Under the pieces are notes generated by a model. It was not told where the DNA came from. It saw nothing but the letters and a program-made list of their open reading frames with translations, and searched no databases. Positions 24,247-34,937 of a stretch of 64,000 nt of DNA are shown piece after piece. Location of the stretch: assembly GCA_964017145.1 (NCBI GenBank), contig OZ024845.1:2914001-2978000 (forward strand). The letters run 5' to 3'. Numbering within the stretch: position 1 is the stretch's first letter; each line of letters opens with the position of its first letter. The position numbers and the translations under genes were made by a program. The stretch comes from Agrocybe praecox (lineage: Eukaryota; Basidiomycota; Agaricomycetes; Agaricales; Agrocybaceae).

Positions 24247-24400
24247 TTCACACAAAAGAAATTCACACCCTCTCTCGAAACCATCCCAGAAAACCACTTA
24301 AAAAGGTCGACCACCCTGACGAAATCTCAGAACCGAAAACCCTACGCCTCCATCGCGCAATTTCTCTATCCATCCTCCGAACAACTCATCTTCTGAACAA

Positions 24401-25566
24401 ATGGCTCAATACCAAGCGAACTACCCCTTCTGCATAACTTACGCCGAATTCCACGACTCTTCTCGAAGCTTCGTCGACAGACAAGCTCTCTTCAACATCG
24501 TCGCCCCTCACGACCAATTTCACAACTCCCTAACTACCCTTCTCAATATCAAAAATGAAATACACCAACAGGAAAGAAACCTCGAAGATCTCCGACGACT
24601 CGCCGCTACCCGACTCGATGCCCTTTGCTGGGAAGGCCTCGAAACTCTCACCCAGAATTTCTGGGAAGAACAACGAACATTCCTCATAGACCAAAATCGT
24701 CCCATCCCAGCATACATTCCTTCCCCTTATCCACTCGGTCACGAAACAAACCCTATCACCTTCCCAGAAACCAGAGCCTCGACTCCTACTCCCGATCCAA
24801 ATCCTGTTACCCCACAAGAACAACCTTTTACCACCATCAACAAACAAGGAGAAGAACTAGGCGAAGGATCCGAAACAAATCATCGTATCGACACCCCTTA
24901 TCCTCGACGATCCTCGCCCGGACCCTCTCCTTCTCCGGAATCCTCGGGACCCATTCAATCAGGACGAAACTCTCATCCATTCACCGCTCAAGATGTCCTC
25001 ATCGAACTCGCCCAAGACAACTCCACCGACTCTCCTCCTGCTCTCACCAACGAACCACGAGAATCCGTTGTCACCGAAGGAATATTACGACAAACCTTCC
25101 CCGATAACGAACAACTCGTTGACACACTATTAAGGCGACAGACACAAACACCCAGACCCCTCACCGATGCAGAAAGGGACACCGCCGCTCTCGGACGACT
25201 AGCTCAACGACAGCTTGACTTCTTTAATCGACGAACACCTGTAGCCGAACGAATTTCCCCTCGACAATTCCTTCAAGAAGTGTTTGGTAACTTAGGGAAC
25301 ATCCGACTCAACGCCGAACCAATGGAAGTCCACATAGAACCAGAACAGAACCTATGACCTCTCGAACAACTCCCCCGCCGAAGCCCCAGAATCGCTCGAC
25401 AACTCCCCGTACCACCGCAACCTCGACAACCCACCTCTACCTTTCTCAGCAGACGATCTTACGAAACAAACCGACCACGCCGACCGGACAACCAACACGG
25501 CAACCCATCCTGCTACCAATGTGGACGAGTAGGACATCTTGCCAGAAATTGTCCTGATCGTTTCTA
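24401..25566 (+). pseudogene. Third ORF with zinc knuckle, downstream of pol
   Basis: ATG at 24401. About 318 residues to a TGA at 25355-25357, after which the same frame runs on for a further ~69 codons to TAG near 25564. The N-terminal part (YAEFHDSSRSFVDRQALFN, then an EIHQQERNLEDLRRLA coiled-coil-like helix) is followed by a Pro/Ser/Thr-rich middle. After the premature stop comes an intact CX2CX4HX4C zinc knuckle CYQCGRVGHLARNC near 25511. The TGA fits CGA to TGA. A Gag-like nucleic-acid-binding ORF located 3' of pol is an extra ORF beyond the standard gypsy set. Its role is not known; it may supply the knuckle function weakened in gag. Confidence 0.7.
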
Positions 25567-25589
25567 GTCGAATCTGGAATATTCGGTCT

Positions 25590-25600
25590 AGAACGGGGGT
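25590..25600 (+). promoter_or_regulatory. Polypurine tract before the 3' LTR
   Basis: AGAACGGGGGT lies directly upstream of the 3' LTR, where plus-strand DNA synthesis is primed in LTR retrotransposons. Position and purine content support the call. Confidence 0.6.
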
Positions 25601-25880
25601 AATATTACGAACACGCACGATCCTCTCTTTTTTCATTTACTTCGATATGTGTTTCACTTTGACTGCGGACTGCTGCACAGTCTCGATACATAGTTTCCGA
25701 CTCATGTCTGCCTCACGACTACCGAACGATATCTGCACCTAGAAGGTGCTGCACCTCACTATAAATACCACGTAGAATACTCTCTTGATCTGTATCTAGT
25801 TCTTGAGAATCATATTCGTTTATACTCTAAACACAGAATATATCGAACCTACGACTTCAGAACTTCTTCGGCATAATTAC
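25601..25880 (+). repeat. 3' LTR of the chromovirus
   Basis: Aligns with 18541-18819 with about 14 differences. It keeps CpG at several places where the 5' LTR has TpG or CpA, and the reverse at others. It ends at GGCATAAT and runs directly into the direct repeat beginning near 25878. Confidence 0.88.
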
Positions 25881-26036
25881 GAGTCTTTTACGTAAGTAAA
25901 AACGAGTTCTTTTAACCGAGGTGGTTTCTGCGACTTTCTCTGACCCTTGTTGACCCCCATCAGTGATGGCATCAAATGACCATATGGCTTCTGGTTGTTT
26001 AGGTAATCATATAATAGCCTCCGTGATGCACGTACA
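25878..26036 (+). repeat. ~160-bp direct repeat, copy 1
   Basis: Starts TTACGAGTCTTTTACGTAAG and ends near GCACGTAC; the same sequence recurs at 29531-29700 in the same orientation with roughly 8% differences. It contains the small inverted repeat TTTTAC/GTAAAA. It may be a short non-autonomous element inserted twice, or the ends of a 3.8-kb unit. Confidence 0.7.
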
Positions 26037-26701
26037 TAAATAGTACATAAACAACATACTAACATATTAACAATTAACAAATGGAATGGAAAGGAATCAC
26101 AAATAACAACAAGACAACAAGACAACGGTCCTAAGTAAGTGCTTTGACAGATTTACGGAAGTAGTGTATCATTGCGTGAGCTTGAAGTAGGCTGGTGGTG
26201 ATGAGCAGACGCCGAGCGCGACGGTTTTCATCGCTCACCATTTGCTCGGCTGGATGCCGGGGTGGGCCGTTCCGTTAGACCCCTTGCTATCAAATGTGCC
26301 ACGTGATGAATTTTGCGACGCGTCTTCTTCGTGTGCTTTCGTTTTTTCTAGAATCTAGAAGACATACCTTCCGACGACCACATGCAAGGCAAAATTTTAT
26401 TGCTATGGCGAGAGGGCACTTCATTTACAGACCTTCACCTTTTTTTGCCGCTCGTCCCCCACGCCTTGAAGATGGATTCTCTTTGTTGCCCCCTATATCG
26501 CAGAACGGGATGGGGAGTTTGTGTCCCGCCTCTCTCGGATTTATTACATCGGTAGTCTGTTTGTAACCATGCGTGCATTGTAAATTCCGTCGGTTATCGT
26601 CTGCTGACTGTCTTAGTTATTATTGATGTTGCAATATATAAGCGCTTTTTCTCCTGTTTCCCTATCCACTTGACCTGTACTCATGGACACAATTTGTCAG
26701 T
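26037..26701. other. Upstream region of the orphan gene pair
   Basis: No gene is recognised before the TATA-like box at 26635. The segment 26290-26570 has an open frame but no domain. Confidence 0.35.
26635..26642 (+). promoter_or_regulatory. TATA-like box
   Basis: TATATAAG about 67 bp upstream of the long open frame that begins near 26702. Confidence 0.4.
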
Positions 26702-27508
26702 TTGGTTTGTGTTCGAATACTGCATCGCGCGCTTGACTTATCTTTTCCTACAGCGGCTCGTTGCTTGAATCATCTCCCGCCTTTTGAGGACGTACCGTCC
26801 GTTCTTCATACCATTCTGTTGCAAAGAGCAGCGCACGTCGCCATCATATCCCTCGACAGCATCTGCTCCCTCTTTGGGTTCGGCACTTCCACTTTGCTAC
26901 TTCGGGTGCTCAAGCTCACCGGTACAATCATGTCGGGCTCGGCTGTCCTTCTCTTGGTCCATCCGGGACTCTTTGCGGCCAATAATGTTGACCTATACAC
27001 CGCTTCCGAAGACAACAATCTTCCACTCCTATATTTCTTGGAGTCGTGTGGGTATCAGTGCGTTTCCCGACAATCCGCTCCTGTGTGCGCGTACCCTTCC
27101 AATTTGGTGTGCTCAGCCATGAGTTTTCGTCGCACCTGTGCTTCTGTTTCTACTGAAGTCAACGTGATTTTCATCGATCCTCCCAACCCCATTGCCGCTG
27201 TTGTTGAATTTCATTCGACGATCTTGATGAACTACGTTTCTTGGTATGGTGTGGTCATCCTTTATCCGGCTCTGACTTTATTTCGCCATGCGGTGGTCGT
27301 TCGTCCTGATTCAGATGCGGTGCGCGGATGTGTTTCGAAGTACGAAGGACGTGGGTTTGAATATCTGTGGCCGATATCTCAATCCCTTAGTGGCGAAAGG
27401 AGTCTTTATGATGAAGGTGTCCTCTTCGTACCATTCCAGGAGGATGGTGCATGTGTGAAGGATGTGGAGGAAGAGTTCAGCTGGAATTTAGAGTGCAATT
27501 ATTTCTGA
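26702..27508 (+). CDS. Lineage-specific orphan protein, copy 1
   Basis: A 268-codon open frame without an ATG at its 5' end; a short upstream exon or ATG 26930 could be the start. The signature SGSAVLLLVHPG followed by NNVDLY resembles the GS-x(n)-D-x-D motif of nucleotidyltransferase-like folds. Conserved blocks follow: VVEFHSTILMNYVSWYG, YPALTL, SKYEGRGFEY and YDEGVLFVPF. The same blocks recur in the next gene, so the two are tandem paralogues. This type of orphan is, from memory, multi-copy in agaricomycetes; catalytic activity is not shown. The product ends with an acidic EEEFSWNLE tail. Confidence 0.55.
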   Translation: MVCVRILHRALDLSFPTAARCLNHLPPFEDVPSVLHTILLQRAAHVAIISLDSICSLFGFGTSTLLLRVLKLTGTIMSGSAVLLLVHPGLFAANNVDLYTASEDNNLPLLYFLESCGYQCVSRQSAPVCAYPSNLVCSAMSFRRTCASVSTEVNVIFIDPPNPIAAVVEFHSTILMNYVSWYGVVILYPALTLFRHAVVVRPDSDAVRGCVSKYEGRGFEYLWPISQSLSGERSLYDEGVLFVPFQEDGACVKDVEEEFSWNLECNYF

Positions 27509-27740
27509 TGTGTACCCCAAACTCCTGCCAAATTGAATGTGTATTCAATTGTTGATAAGATCGATCCAGCCCTTCGCGCGATACAATATTACTCCTCTGT
27601 GGGTCACCCTCCTGTCTTTTCTTTCTCTCCTGTCGTGTCTGCTCCTATGCCTATGGACCCCACCTGTAAGCAGCGCCGACAGTAATCCATACCTTCAAGT
27701 TCTGACTCTTTGCATTGGATGTTGCAGTGTTGCTCGCCCT

Positions 27741-28602
27741 CATGGTCTATTGTGGTAGTCGCCCACTTGCTATCCGCTTGTCTATTGCGCTTGATATCGT
27801 TGGCGACAATGCGTATATCGCTCTTGACTCAGAGTGCCACTGTTATGGTTTTGGTTCGGCGTCCAGACTGTTGTGACTTATGAAGGCAGCGGATGTTCAT
27901 GTGTCCGGCTCCCTCGTTCTCAAAATTCTCCTCCTCTCTTCTTTCACCACGGGCGACATCGATTTTTACGTGGCCGATACCAGTGGTGGGATTTACATCC
28001 TTCTCGCTTTCCTCCATGCGTCTGGATACCAGCTGCAGTCGCTCCCTTCTCCCGAATACATTGCGTACACTTCGACATCTTCCGCCATCGTCACCGTGTT
28101 GAAACTCGAAAGAAGATTAGATAGTCATGGCACTTCTGTCAACATCATTGTTGTTAGAACTGCCATAGACATTTATCGTACGGTGGTTGGGTTCCATTCC
28201 ACGGTTGTCATGAATATCCTTTCATGGTTCGGCATCGTTTGTCTCTATCCCCGATGGACTCTTCGCAGCTTCGGTTTGATTACGCGGGAAAACCACAACA
28301 CCTGGAGGTGTTTTCGGAAATACCAGTCCAGGGGGGTTGAGTTCACGCGCTCTTGCACGGATGAGTACCCTCGTGGGTCGACGCGTCATACCAACGACGG
28401 CAGTATTCTGGTCGTGCCTCTCGATGAGCTCGACTCCAGCAGTATATTGAGGCAATTTGTGCCTGAGTTTGAATGGACTGTGGTTCCCACAGCTTATCCT
28501 AATGGTACGTTTTTCTCGTTTTCGGTTTCCCATCTCATCCTCACTGCTGCCAGGATATCCAGGCCCTGCCAACGTGGATTTGTGAAGGACGTAGTGCCGT
28601 AG
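27741..28602 (+). pseudogene. Lineage-specific orphan protein, copy 2 with premature stop
   Basis: Paralogue of the gene at 26702-27508. ATG 27741 opens a frame through a YGFGSASRLL block, which aligns with FGFGTSTLLL of copy 1. It then meets TGA at 27874-27876 where copy 1 has Arg, again fitting CGA to TGA. The frame continues through VSGSLVLKIL, GDIDFYVAD, VVGFHSTVVMNILSWFG and RKYQSRGVEF to about 28602, possibly with a late intron near 28505. It is inactivated unless ATG 27880 is used. Confidence 0.55.
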
Positions 28603-28897
28603 TCTATGCCCTCTGTACTTTGTGTTTGCGCATATAATACATTTTCGTTGCCGTGCCTCCCTTCTTTCGTTAAGTACGATATCGCGGTTGTTATTCACTT
28701 AATACGATAATGTAATTTCTAAATACCCTGAGTGTTGTCTCTGATGTCCATCGATGCCAGCCTCTTCTGTGTCTCTACCACCGCTTCGTCGTCGCTATAC
28801 AATGCCTTGCATTTCTTCTCCGCGACTCTGATGTGCGGAGGCGGAAACCTGTCCCTCATCAAGAGAATTGCAGCAGACTGTGAATAATTTAATTAGT

Positions 28898-29526
28898 TCA
28901 ACTTTTGAGAAGGAATCGTAAACTGATAAAACTTACATCTCTTTCGGTCGTGTCGAGCACCATAATCCCCTTTAAATGTGGTACAAACCAGTGCTTGGCA
29001 TTTTTTCCTGCGTACACGGCGAATGTAATCGATAGCTCGACTATGTCGCCTACTTTGATGAGAACGGGATTGATGTGTTTGTAGCTGGTGGAAATACTTA
29101 GTGTTGCTTTTGTTGCTTTCTGTGAGCGCCACGGTGTACTCACCTTACTGTGCCGTCCCGTCCGTTGACACATCTTGCCCTGTATTCGACAACATTATTC
29201 TTCGTGTGGATGAACCCCTCGTCTACCATCCCTTCAAGGACGCCGTAAGGGTCCTCGGATTGGGTGAACGGGACTTTACACACGCCCGCGTCTGGTTTTG
29301 GGCGGTCGAAGTACCTGGTGTAAGAATCAATAGAACGAAACATTTTGTACGTCCCTGGGTTCCAGCCTTCGAGTGCACCAGTTTCAAAGTGGTTGCTAAA
29401 CTCGACAAATATCCGGTCGAGATTTGATGCACTTTTGTCGAAGCTTTCGCTTCCTAGACCCGTAACTGTGATTGCCTGCCTAATGTGAGGCCTCTGTCTG
29501 ACCATGATAGACCGACTCCTGTACAT
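28898..29526 (-). CDS. Uncharacterised two-exon gene
   Basis: On the minus strand, exon 1 (29526 to about 29150) encodes a 125-residue stretch with FVEFSNHFETGALEGWNPG. It ends at a GTGAGT donor near 29149, with CTAAG branch and CCAG acceptor near 29088. Exon 2 runs on as NPVLIKVGDIVELSITFAVY to about 28898. The KVGDIVELSITF segment resembles a block I recall from many short agaricomycete orphan proteins found near transposons. No function can be assigned. Confidence 0.45.
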
Positions 29527-29530
29527 ATAA

Positions 29531-29700
29531 ATTACGAGTCTTTTACGTAAGTAAAAACGAGTTCTTTTAATCGAGGTGGTTTCTGCGACTTTCTCTGACC
29601 CTTGTTGACCCCCATCAGTGATGGCATCAAATTGACCATATGGTTTTTGGTTGTTAGGTAATCATGAACATAATAACCTCCGTAACATTGCACGTACTGG
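29531..29700 (+). repeat. ~160-bp direct repeat, copy 2
   Basis: Direct copy of 25878-26036, slightly longer through small insertions. It brackets the orphan gene cluster on the right. Confidence 0.7.
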
Positions 29701-29739
29701 CTTCGTGACCAACCGTTTCTGGCGATCTCGGCACTAGAT

Positions 29740-30100
29740 GGCCCTTCAAAGAATGTTTGCCACTGAATGTGTGCTTAGGCCTAACGGAACTGCAGTACCA
29801 TGCTACACCATAGCCCTTCTAGAGGAAACAAAAGGACAGAATGAGGATGCTGTTAAAGTGATGCTGCTCTCACTTCCTCTGGTGCGTAGTTGAGACAAAT
29901 AAAACACGTTGAGGAAGAGCTGACCTTCCACACAGGTGGAATTGAGACAGTATGGACCTTCTTTTCTTTTCGCACTTGGCGCGAAGTATTCTCAACGAAC
30001 CGTTACTCTTATAGACCATGTCATTCATAATGACCGCGTTTTACATGGCTTATGTCAATCCAATCGTTCAAGCGAGGATCACCCTTTGCAGCCAACCTGA
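29740..30100 (+). pseudogene. 5' part of an interrupted gene
   Basis: ATG 29740 opens an exon to 29881. A 54-nt intron (GTGCGT..ACACAG, 29882-29935) follows, then a second exon open up to the first base of the KDZ B terminal repeat at 30098. The repeat's first three bases, TGA, then supply a stop. The encoded ~100 residues (QRMFATECVLRPNG, GPSFLFALGAKYSQRTVTL) show no recognised domain. The continuation is not found just right of element B, so flanking DNA may have been rearranged. Confidence 0.5.
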
Positions 30101-30521
30101 TGTATCAAATACGGCAAAAAGTGGATTTGGTGATGTATCATAGAGGGTAGTTGCCCACCCCGGCAGTGATATATCATGCCTACGAACTGTGCCGGAGGCC
30201 ATCAGAAGGCAGAGGCTAGTGGGCATTGGTAAACATAGACAAATAACCTCATTTTGAGGGGTTTGGGCCTTCGGTTAGGTGCTGCAGGCGTAGTGGTTGT
30301 GTTTTACGGGCGCTGAGTGGTCTCTTTGCAGTCTATAAATATGTTCCTATTTTTCCATGGCATTTGCGCGCCTAAAAAAGGACGGGACGGGATGGATTGG
30401 CAGCAATGGATTTGGATGACGTGTTATAAATAGCGTGCTTAGACGCTATAAGTGGGCGTTGCGTTATATTTAGTTGCATCATTATATTTAGTTACATTGT
30501 TATATTTAGGAGTTCTGATTT
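30098..30521 (+). repeat. Terminal inverted repeat of KDZ B, left
   Basis: Begins TGATGTATCAAATACGGC, has an internal TGATGTATCA repeat at about 30131, and matches the reverse complement of 43367-43773 almost perfectly, apart from a short extra segment near 30470-30490. Confidence 0.9.
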
Positions 30522-30782
30522 GTCAAGTTCAATTAGTCATTTTGTCTAAATTTATTTTTGTCTGGAACATAATTCAGAATCATTATTTTCGTCACTGCAT
30601 ATGATGTTTCGTATTGATCCTGCACAGGCTACACCGATAGTAAAATGTTTAATAACACATAGGCAAGAAAGACAGAGTAAATAATATGTACATCAAGGGA
30701 TTGTAGTAATTATGTGCATGCGTAAAACGGGAAAATAAAATAAAATCATACGAAGTTGTATTGTGCCATGTCATCCGTTGGA

Positions 30783-33700
30783 CTAACCCTCCATGTCGTA
30801 GTCCTCTATGCCCAGTGCCTCCTGTTCCAAGCGGACAAAGCCATCCTCGGTTTCCTCATTATCCTGCTCGTCCTCGTCGTCCTCGTCTTCCTCGTCCTCA
30901 TCTTCCTCGTCCTCGTCCTCGTCCATCATCGACGTTTGAGGGTGGTTTTCAGGTACGTCTGTGTCTAACACGGAGATATCACGCTCAAGATGGGAGCTTT
31001 GTAGCGACTTCTTCCACAAATCGATGAAGATTTTGTCCAGAGATTCTTGCCTTTTGGCTTGCATTTCTGCGTAAGCGTCGAGGGCCTCTGCCATTTGGGG
31101 CGATGCATGCGAATGTGTACCGATTTTTTCTCGCCACTGCTTAGCCTTCCATCGAAGATATGCGAGAACCCTTCGCATTTCTTCCTTCAGAAGCAGTACC
31201 TCCTCCTTTGCCCTGCGTGCTCGCGCTCTGCTCTTTGCCCATTCAGAGAGTAAAATGTCCTCCTTCTCGTCCTCTGCACTGAATGCGCCAGGCGTCAACC
31301 AAATCCATGACAGTGTTTTCCGTGTTTCGCCAGTGCCGTCGCGACGACTCCGAGGTTCATTCAGGAGAGACAACTCTTCTTCGCTGGCCAAGTTAATCGT
31401 AGTTTGTCCATCCTCGAGTGTCCCAGGCCGACCGACTTTCTTTGGAAGTTTTGTCGGATCTTCGTAACTTCGAACATCAGAGTCGAAAAGAGGTTGATAC
31501 ATTTTTTCCCACTGGCCCAGTCCTTCTAGAGCTATCTTCGCCTGCCTTGCAACGCGATATTTGTCAACTGATCGTCGAACTCGAAGATGTACGGCATCTA
31601 TTAGGGCCCTCGAACGGGTACCCTCGCGCTGTCCTCGTACGTTCCGGTTTTTGAATAAAACCATGCGTTGTTTGAGCTTTAATGTCCGCCTTAATTCGTC
31701 CAAGGCGTCGCTGCATTGTGCAGTCCGCATTTTTGCCTCTATCTGTGGCAGACCGGGGTGGCAGATTGCTGATCTGACAGGCTCGGGAATGTGTGATGGG
31801 AGAACAATGATTGTGTCCTCGGGATGGTCAGATTTAGGGACGAATGGATCAGTGGTCGATGAGCGACTGCAATCGTTTCGATACTGCAATAAGCCCGGCA
31901 TATAGATGGCTGCAAGTAACTCCCAAGCTCGAATGCAACTCCTCAATGCATTCCGTTGCTTGGCAATTGACTCCTCTTTTCGCAGGGTGGATGAGGCGAG
32001 AGGGTCCTTGACGGTGCGGTGAAGACGACGCCTTGAGAAAGAGACATAGATAAGTATATAAGGTAGACCATAGTTATGTGGAATGAGACAGAGGGTGACG
32101 TACTGTGCGTGTTCCAGCTCAAGAGCCATGAGTATGAAATACGACGGCGATGTTCGATGAATTTGTGGGGCACCAGATTCCATGAGACGCCTTTCTTCTT
32201 CCGCAAACTCCTTCCTGACAGAGGCCTCAGAGATACCTTGACGCAGTATGTCAGTTATGTACTTGAAAAGAAAAGCGAGTTCAACACTCACATTTGCTAT
32301 CTGTGTGGTAAGGGTTGAACCTATTCTTTGGGAAGGGAGCTTGCTCCCACTCCGTGCACAACCTTTCCCACTGAGCTACGGTACTCTGGCGCAGTGTTGA
32401 AGTCAGGCCTCGATGGCTCTCGGTAAGTACGTTTCGATCGGCAACAGCTGCCCGGTAGCGACGTGCGAGGGTTTTACCCTGTCCGATATATTTCTCCCAG
32501 TTCCAAAATCCGAAATGGTCGTCCAAGACGTCATGCCTCGAGCCAGGTGCCTGCGTTTTGGTTGTATTCCCCAGAGCATTGTGTGGACTCCAAACGCGCT
32601 CCGGGCATTCACAATCAGTTAATCCAACACCGGGTAGGTAGTTGAGGGAATATATCTGATGTCCGACACTTTGATGCATGGGCTCGTGAAGTTTTGGTAT
32701 GGCAGGGGTGAGTTTGATAGCAGGTCGGGGCTTAATTTCCTCGGGCCAGTGGTCGTCAATTCGTTTGAACAGGTTTGTAAACCATTGGCAGGCCACGTCA
32801 TAGCTGATCAGAACGAGGGAGACCAGTACATTTTGGAGGGCCGAACCAACGATGTAATCCATATTAGCATATCTATAAGATAGAAATAAATTAGAACCTA
32901 TCGAATTGAAAATTATAACGCATAGAACCTTTCTCCTTTATGTAAATTACCAACACCGACTGGCAATATCATTTCTGAGCGACCACAGACAGTCATGTTG
33001 ACGCCGGTATAACGTAGACCTCGAGAGAATTTTGTATTAGCTTTGGCTAGTGCTTGAAATCCTACACAAGTGCTTATCTGATATTAAGATCAACAGAGGG
33101 AAGGAATTCGGAAAACTGAAATACATACATCCTCATCGTCGGCCCTACTGAGAACATACGCTTCATATGGCTGGCGTGGCACCATATAACCCCATCCAAT
33201 GCCCAGACCTGGATCCTGCGAGTAATTTGAAACGAGTTGATTCTTCAGCCGAAAGTTGGCATCCATGCATATTATAACCATGTAGAGAAACCTATGTAAT
33301 ATAAAATGAGAATAAGCATGATATAAGAAGGGGAAACGTACTTCATTCCATCCGGTACACTCTCCCACCCATCTAGTAAATTGATACCTGGGTAGGGACA
33401 AGAGGGACATCTAACGGCAAGCTCGCCCGACTTAGTTGCATCGACTCCAGAGGGATCATGCGCCCGACCCGCCCATTTTAACATCTTGAGATGACGCCAT
33501 TGCATTATCATGCGAAATAGGGCTCTATATCGCGACCGTCGGGGATGCAGGCCTGTGCTGTCAGTTAGTTTTTCCAGAGCACGATAAAAGTCGTAGGTAG
33601 ACGCTTTGGTGGTAAGCGCGTATTTATGTAGTTGATTTAGTAGCTCGAAGGTAGCGCAGGCTTTCGGATTGAGCTGCGTTGCAGGATAAATTCGTCGGCG

Positions 33701-34592
33701 GAGTAGTTGTAAGTGGAAAGGGATGGATCGAGTGCAGCCGCAATACTGAATTGACACCTCATGTATTCCGTTGGTGTGGAGAACTAGGAGTCTTGAATGG
33801 CAAGGTACCGGATTGTCGCAATTCAACCCAGAGTGGTTCAGTTGGATTTTCAGGCCCAGAGTTTTAAGCGTTGTATTCTCGAAATGAGTACCATTCCATT
33901 TCTTAGTGAAACGAAAGTCAGGCAGGGAAGAGAATAAAATATTGATAAATCGAAAGAAATACCTTGATTCTATGAAATGGAAGCTGGCGATGCCTCCTCA
34001 CGCAGCATGCCGCGCAGCATAAGTCGGGGATGAAGCATTCCTCGCACCGATAAAGGGGGAAACCAGGGGGATTTTTTTGCCTTGAGATACAATCCGGGCA
34101 TGTTTGATATGCGGAAAAGTCCCCTCGACCAGACCAAGACAGCATTTCCTGCAGGTATGTTTGACGGTATTGTCTCTTCCATACGACATGAGGGCGTCTC
34201 TGATATAGTTATGTTTAGTAGGATGTGCAGGGGAAAAAGTCATCCAAGTAATCACTCACCGCTATCTCGGTCCTCTTCCTCTTCTTCTTCACGGGCAACT
34301 TGCTTGGTGCATCAACCATAACTTCACTGTTTAGGACAGAGTCATACAAGTCCGATGTGGGATCGAGTGCAAAATCCTCGCTATCGGGTGGTTCCCAGGA
34401 GGGCGCGGTTTCCCAGAGACTAGCTGATAGAGTAGGATCCCGGGCCATTGGGGCACTCAGAACTGTTTTTCCTGTTCGTAGCCGCTTTCCCTCCCTTGCA
34501 TGAATTGTATCGTAGTCTCCGAATACCGGTACTTCGTCGTGATACGCATGGTTAATTGCTTTCCTCGGTTTTTTCTTCGCCCGGGCCGACAT
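30783..34592 (-). CDS. KDZ transposase, CxC2 type, apparently intact
   Basis: ATG at 34592. About seven or more exons are separated by introns of about 50-60 nt. An N-terminal basic/acidic region is followed by the CxC2 cysteine cluster (CPDCISRQ, then YRCEECFIPDLCCAACC, near 34100-33980) and the HTNGIHEVSIQYCGC block (33760). The catalytic-type motif MDANFRLKN is near 33255, with SYDVACQW near 32800 and an RVWSPHN box near 32590. The C-terminal half shows TLSWIWLTPGAF and KEEMRRVLAYLRWKAKQW and ends in a very acidic Asp/Glu tail (about 30800-30950). The family forms DDE-type nuclear DNA transposases. Length, motif order and absence of stops suggest an active or recently active copy. It is transcribed divergently from the TET/JBP gene. 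Confidence 0.88.
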
Positions 34593-34937
34593 TTAACAAA
34601 GCGAGTTCAGCGGCTGAGGTAGCCCAAAGATTCAGAGCAAGTAGATACTGCAAAGTTCAAGACTGTACGGTGGTGTACTATATTAAAGACTTGGGGTATT
34701 TTGGAACGCGTCAGGTATGCGGTCACATGACATTCAGGCTGAAAAACATTACCTGTTTGAACTTTGAACCGAATTTTGACGTTCTTTCTTGATCACTTAG
34801 CTAGTTCACCTTCATGCAGAGGAGTGGTGTGCCCAAGCCCGGGAACTCTCTCTTTTGCTTGCTTTGTTGAACGCACTCATCCCCTGTCGCCGTTATCCCT
34901 CCCGCCTTCAACTCATAAACTCATCGCTGATTTAAAA
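34593..34937. promoter_or_regulatory. Divergent promoter region shared by transposase and TET/JBP
   Basis: Only 345 bp separate the two start codons, which point away from each other. A single bidirectional promoter is likely and would co-express the two proteins. No TATA box stands out on either side. Confidence 0.5.

Larger units (their letters stand above)
18541..25880 (+). mobile_element. Ty3/gypsy chromovirus (LTR retrotransposon)
   Basis: About 7.3 kb with two ~280-bp LTRs, gag, pol in the -1 frame ordered protease, reverse transcriptase, RNase H, integrase, chromodomain, two further ORFs and a purine tract just before the 3' LTR. The integrase-last order and C-terminal chromodomain place it in the chromovirus branch of Ty3/gypsy. 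The LTRs differ at about 14 of 275 aligned positions by eye, 12 of them transitions. Three in-frame TGA codons (pol twice, third ORF once) make this copy defective. I could not find a matching target-site duplication. Confidence 0.95.

Noticed and set aside
18536..25885. Target-site duplication for the chromovirus
   Set aside because: AGCGG before the 5' LTR and the bases after the 3' LTR do not match. LTR ends are uncertain by a few bases.
32285..32395. tRNA-like A-box and B-box (TAGCTCAGTGGGA and GGTTCAACCC) on the minus strand
   Set aside because: It lies inside a continuous coding exon of the KDZ B transposase (QWERLCTEWEQAPF..RFNPYHT). The stems do not form a cloverleaf, so the resemblance is a coincidence of codons.
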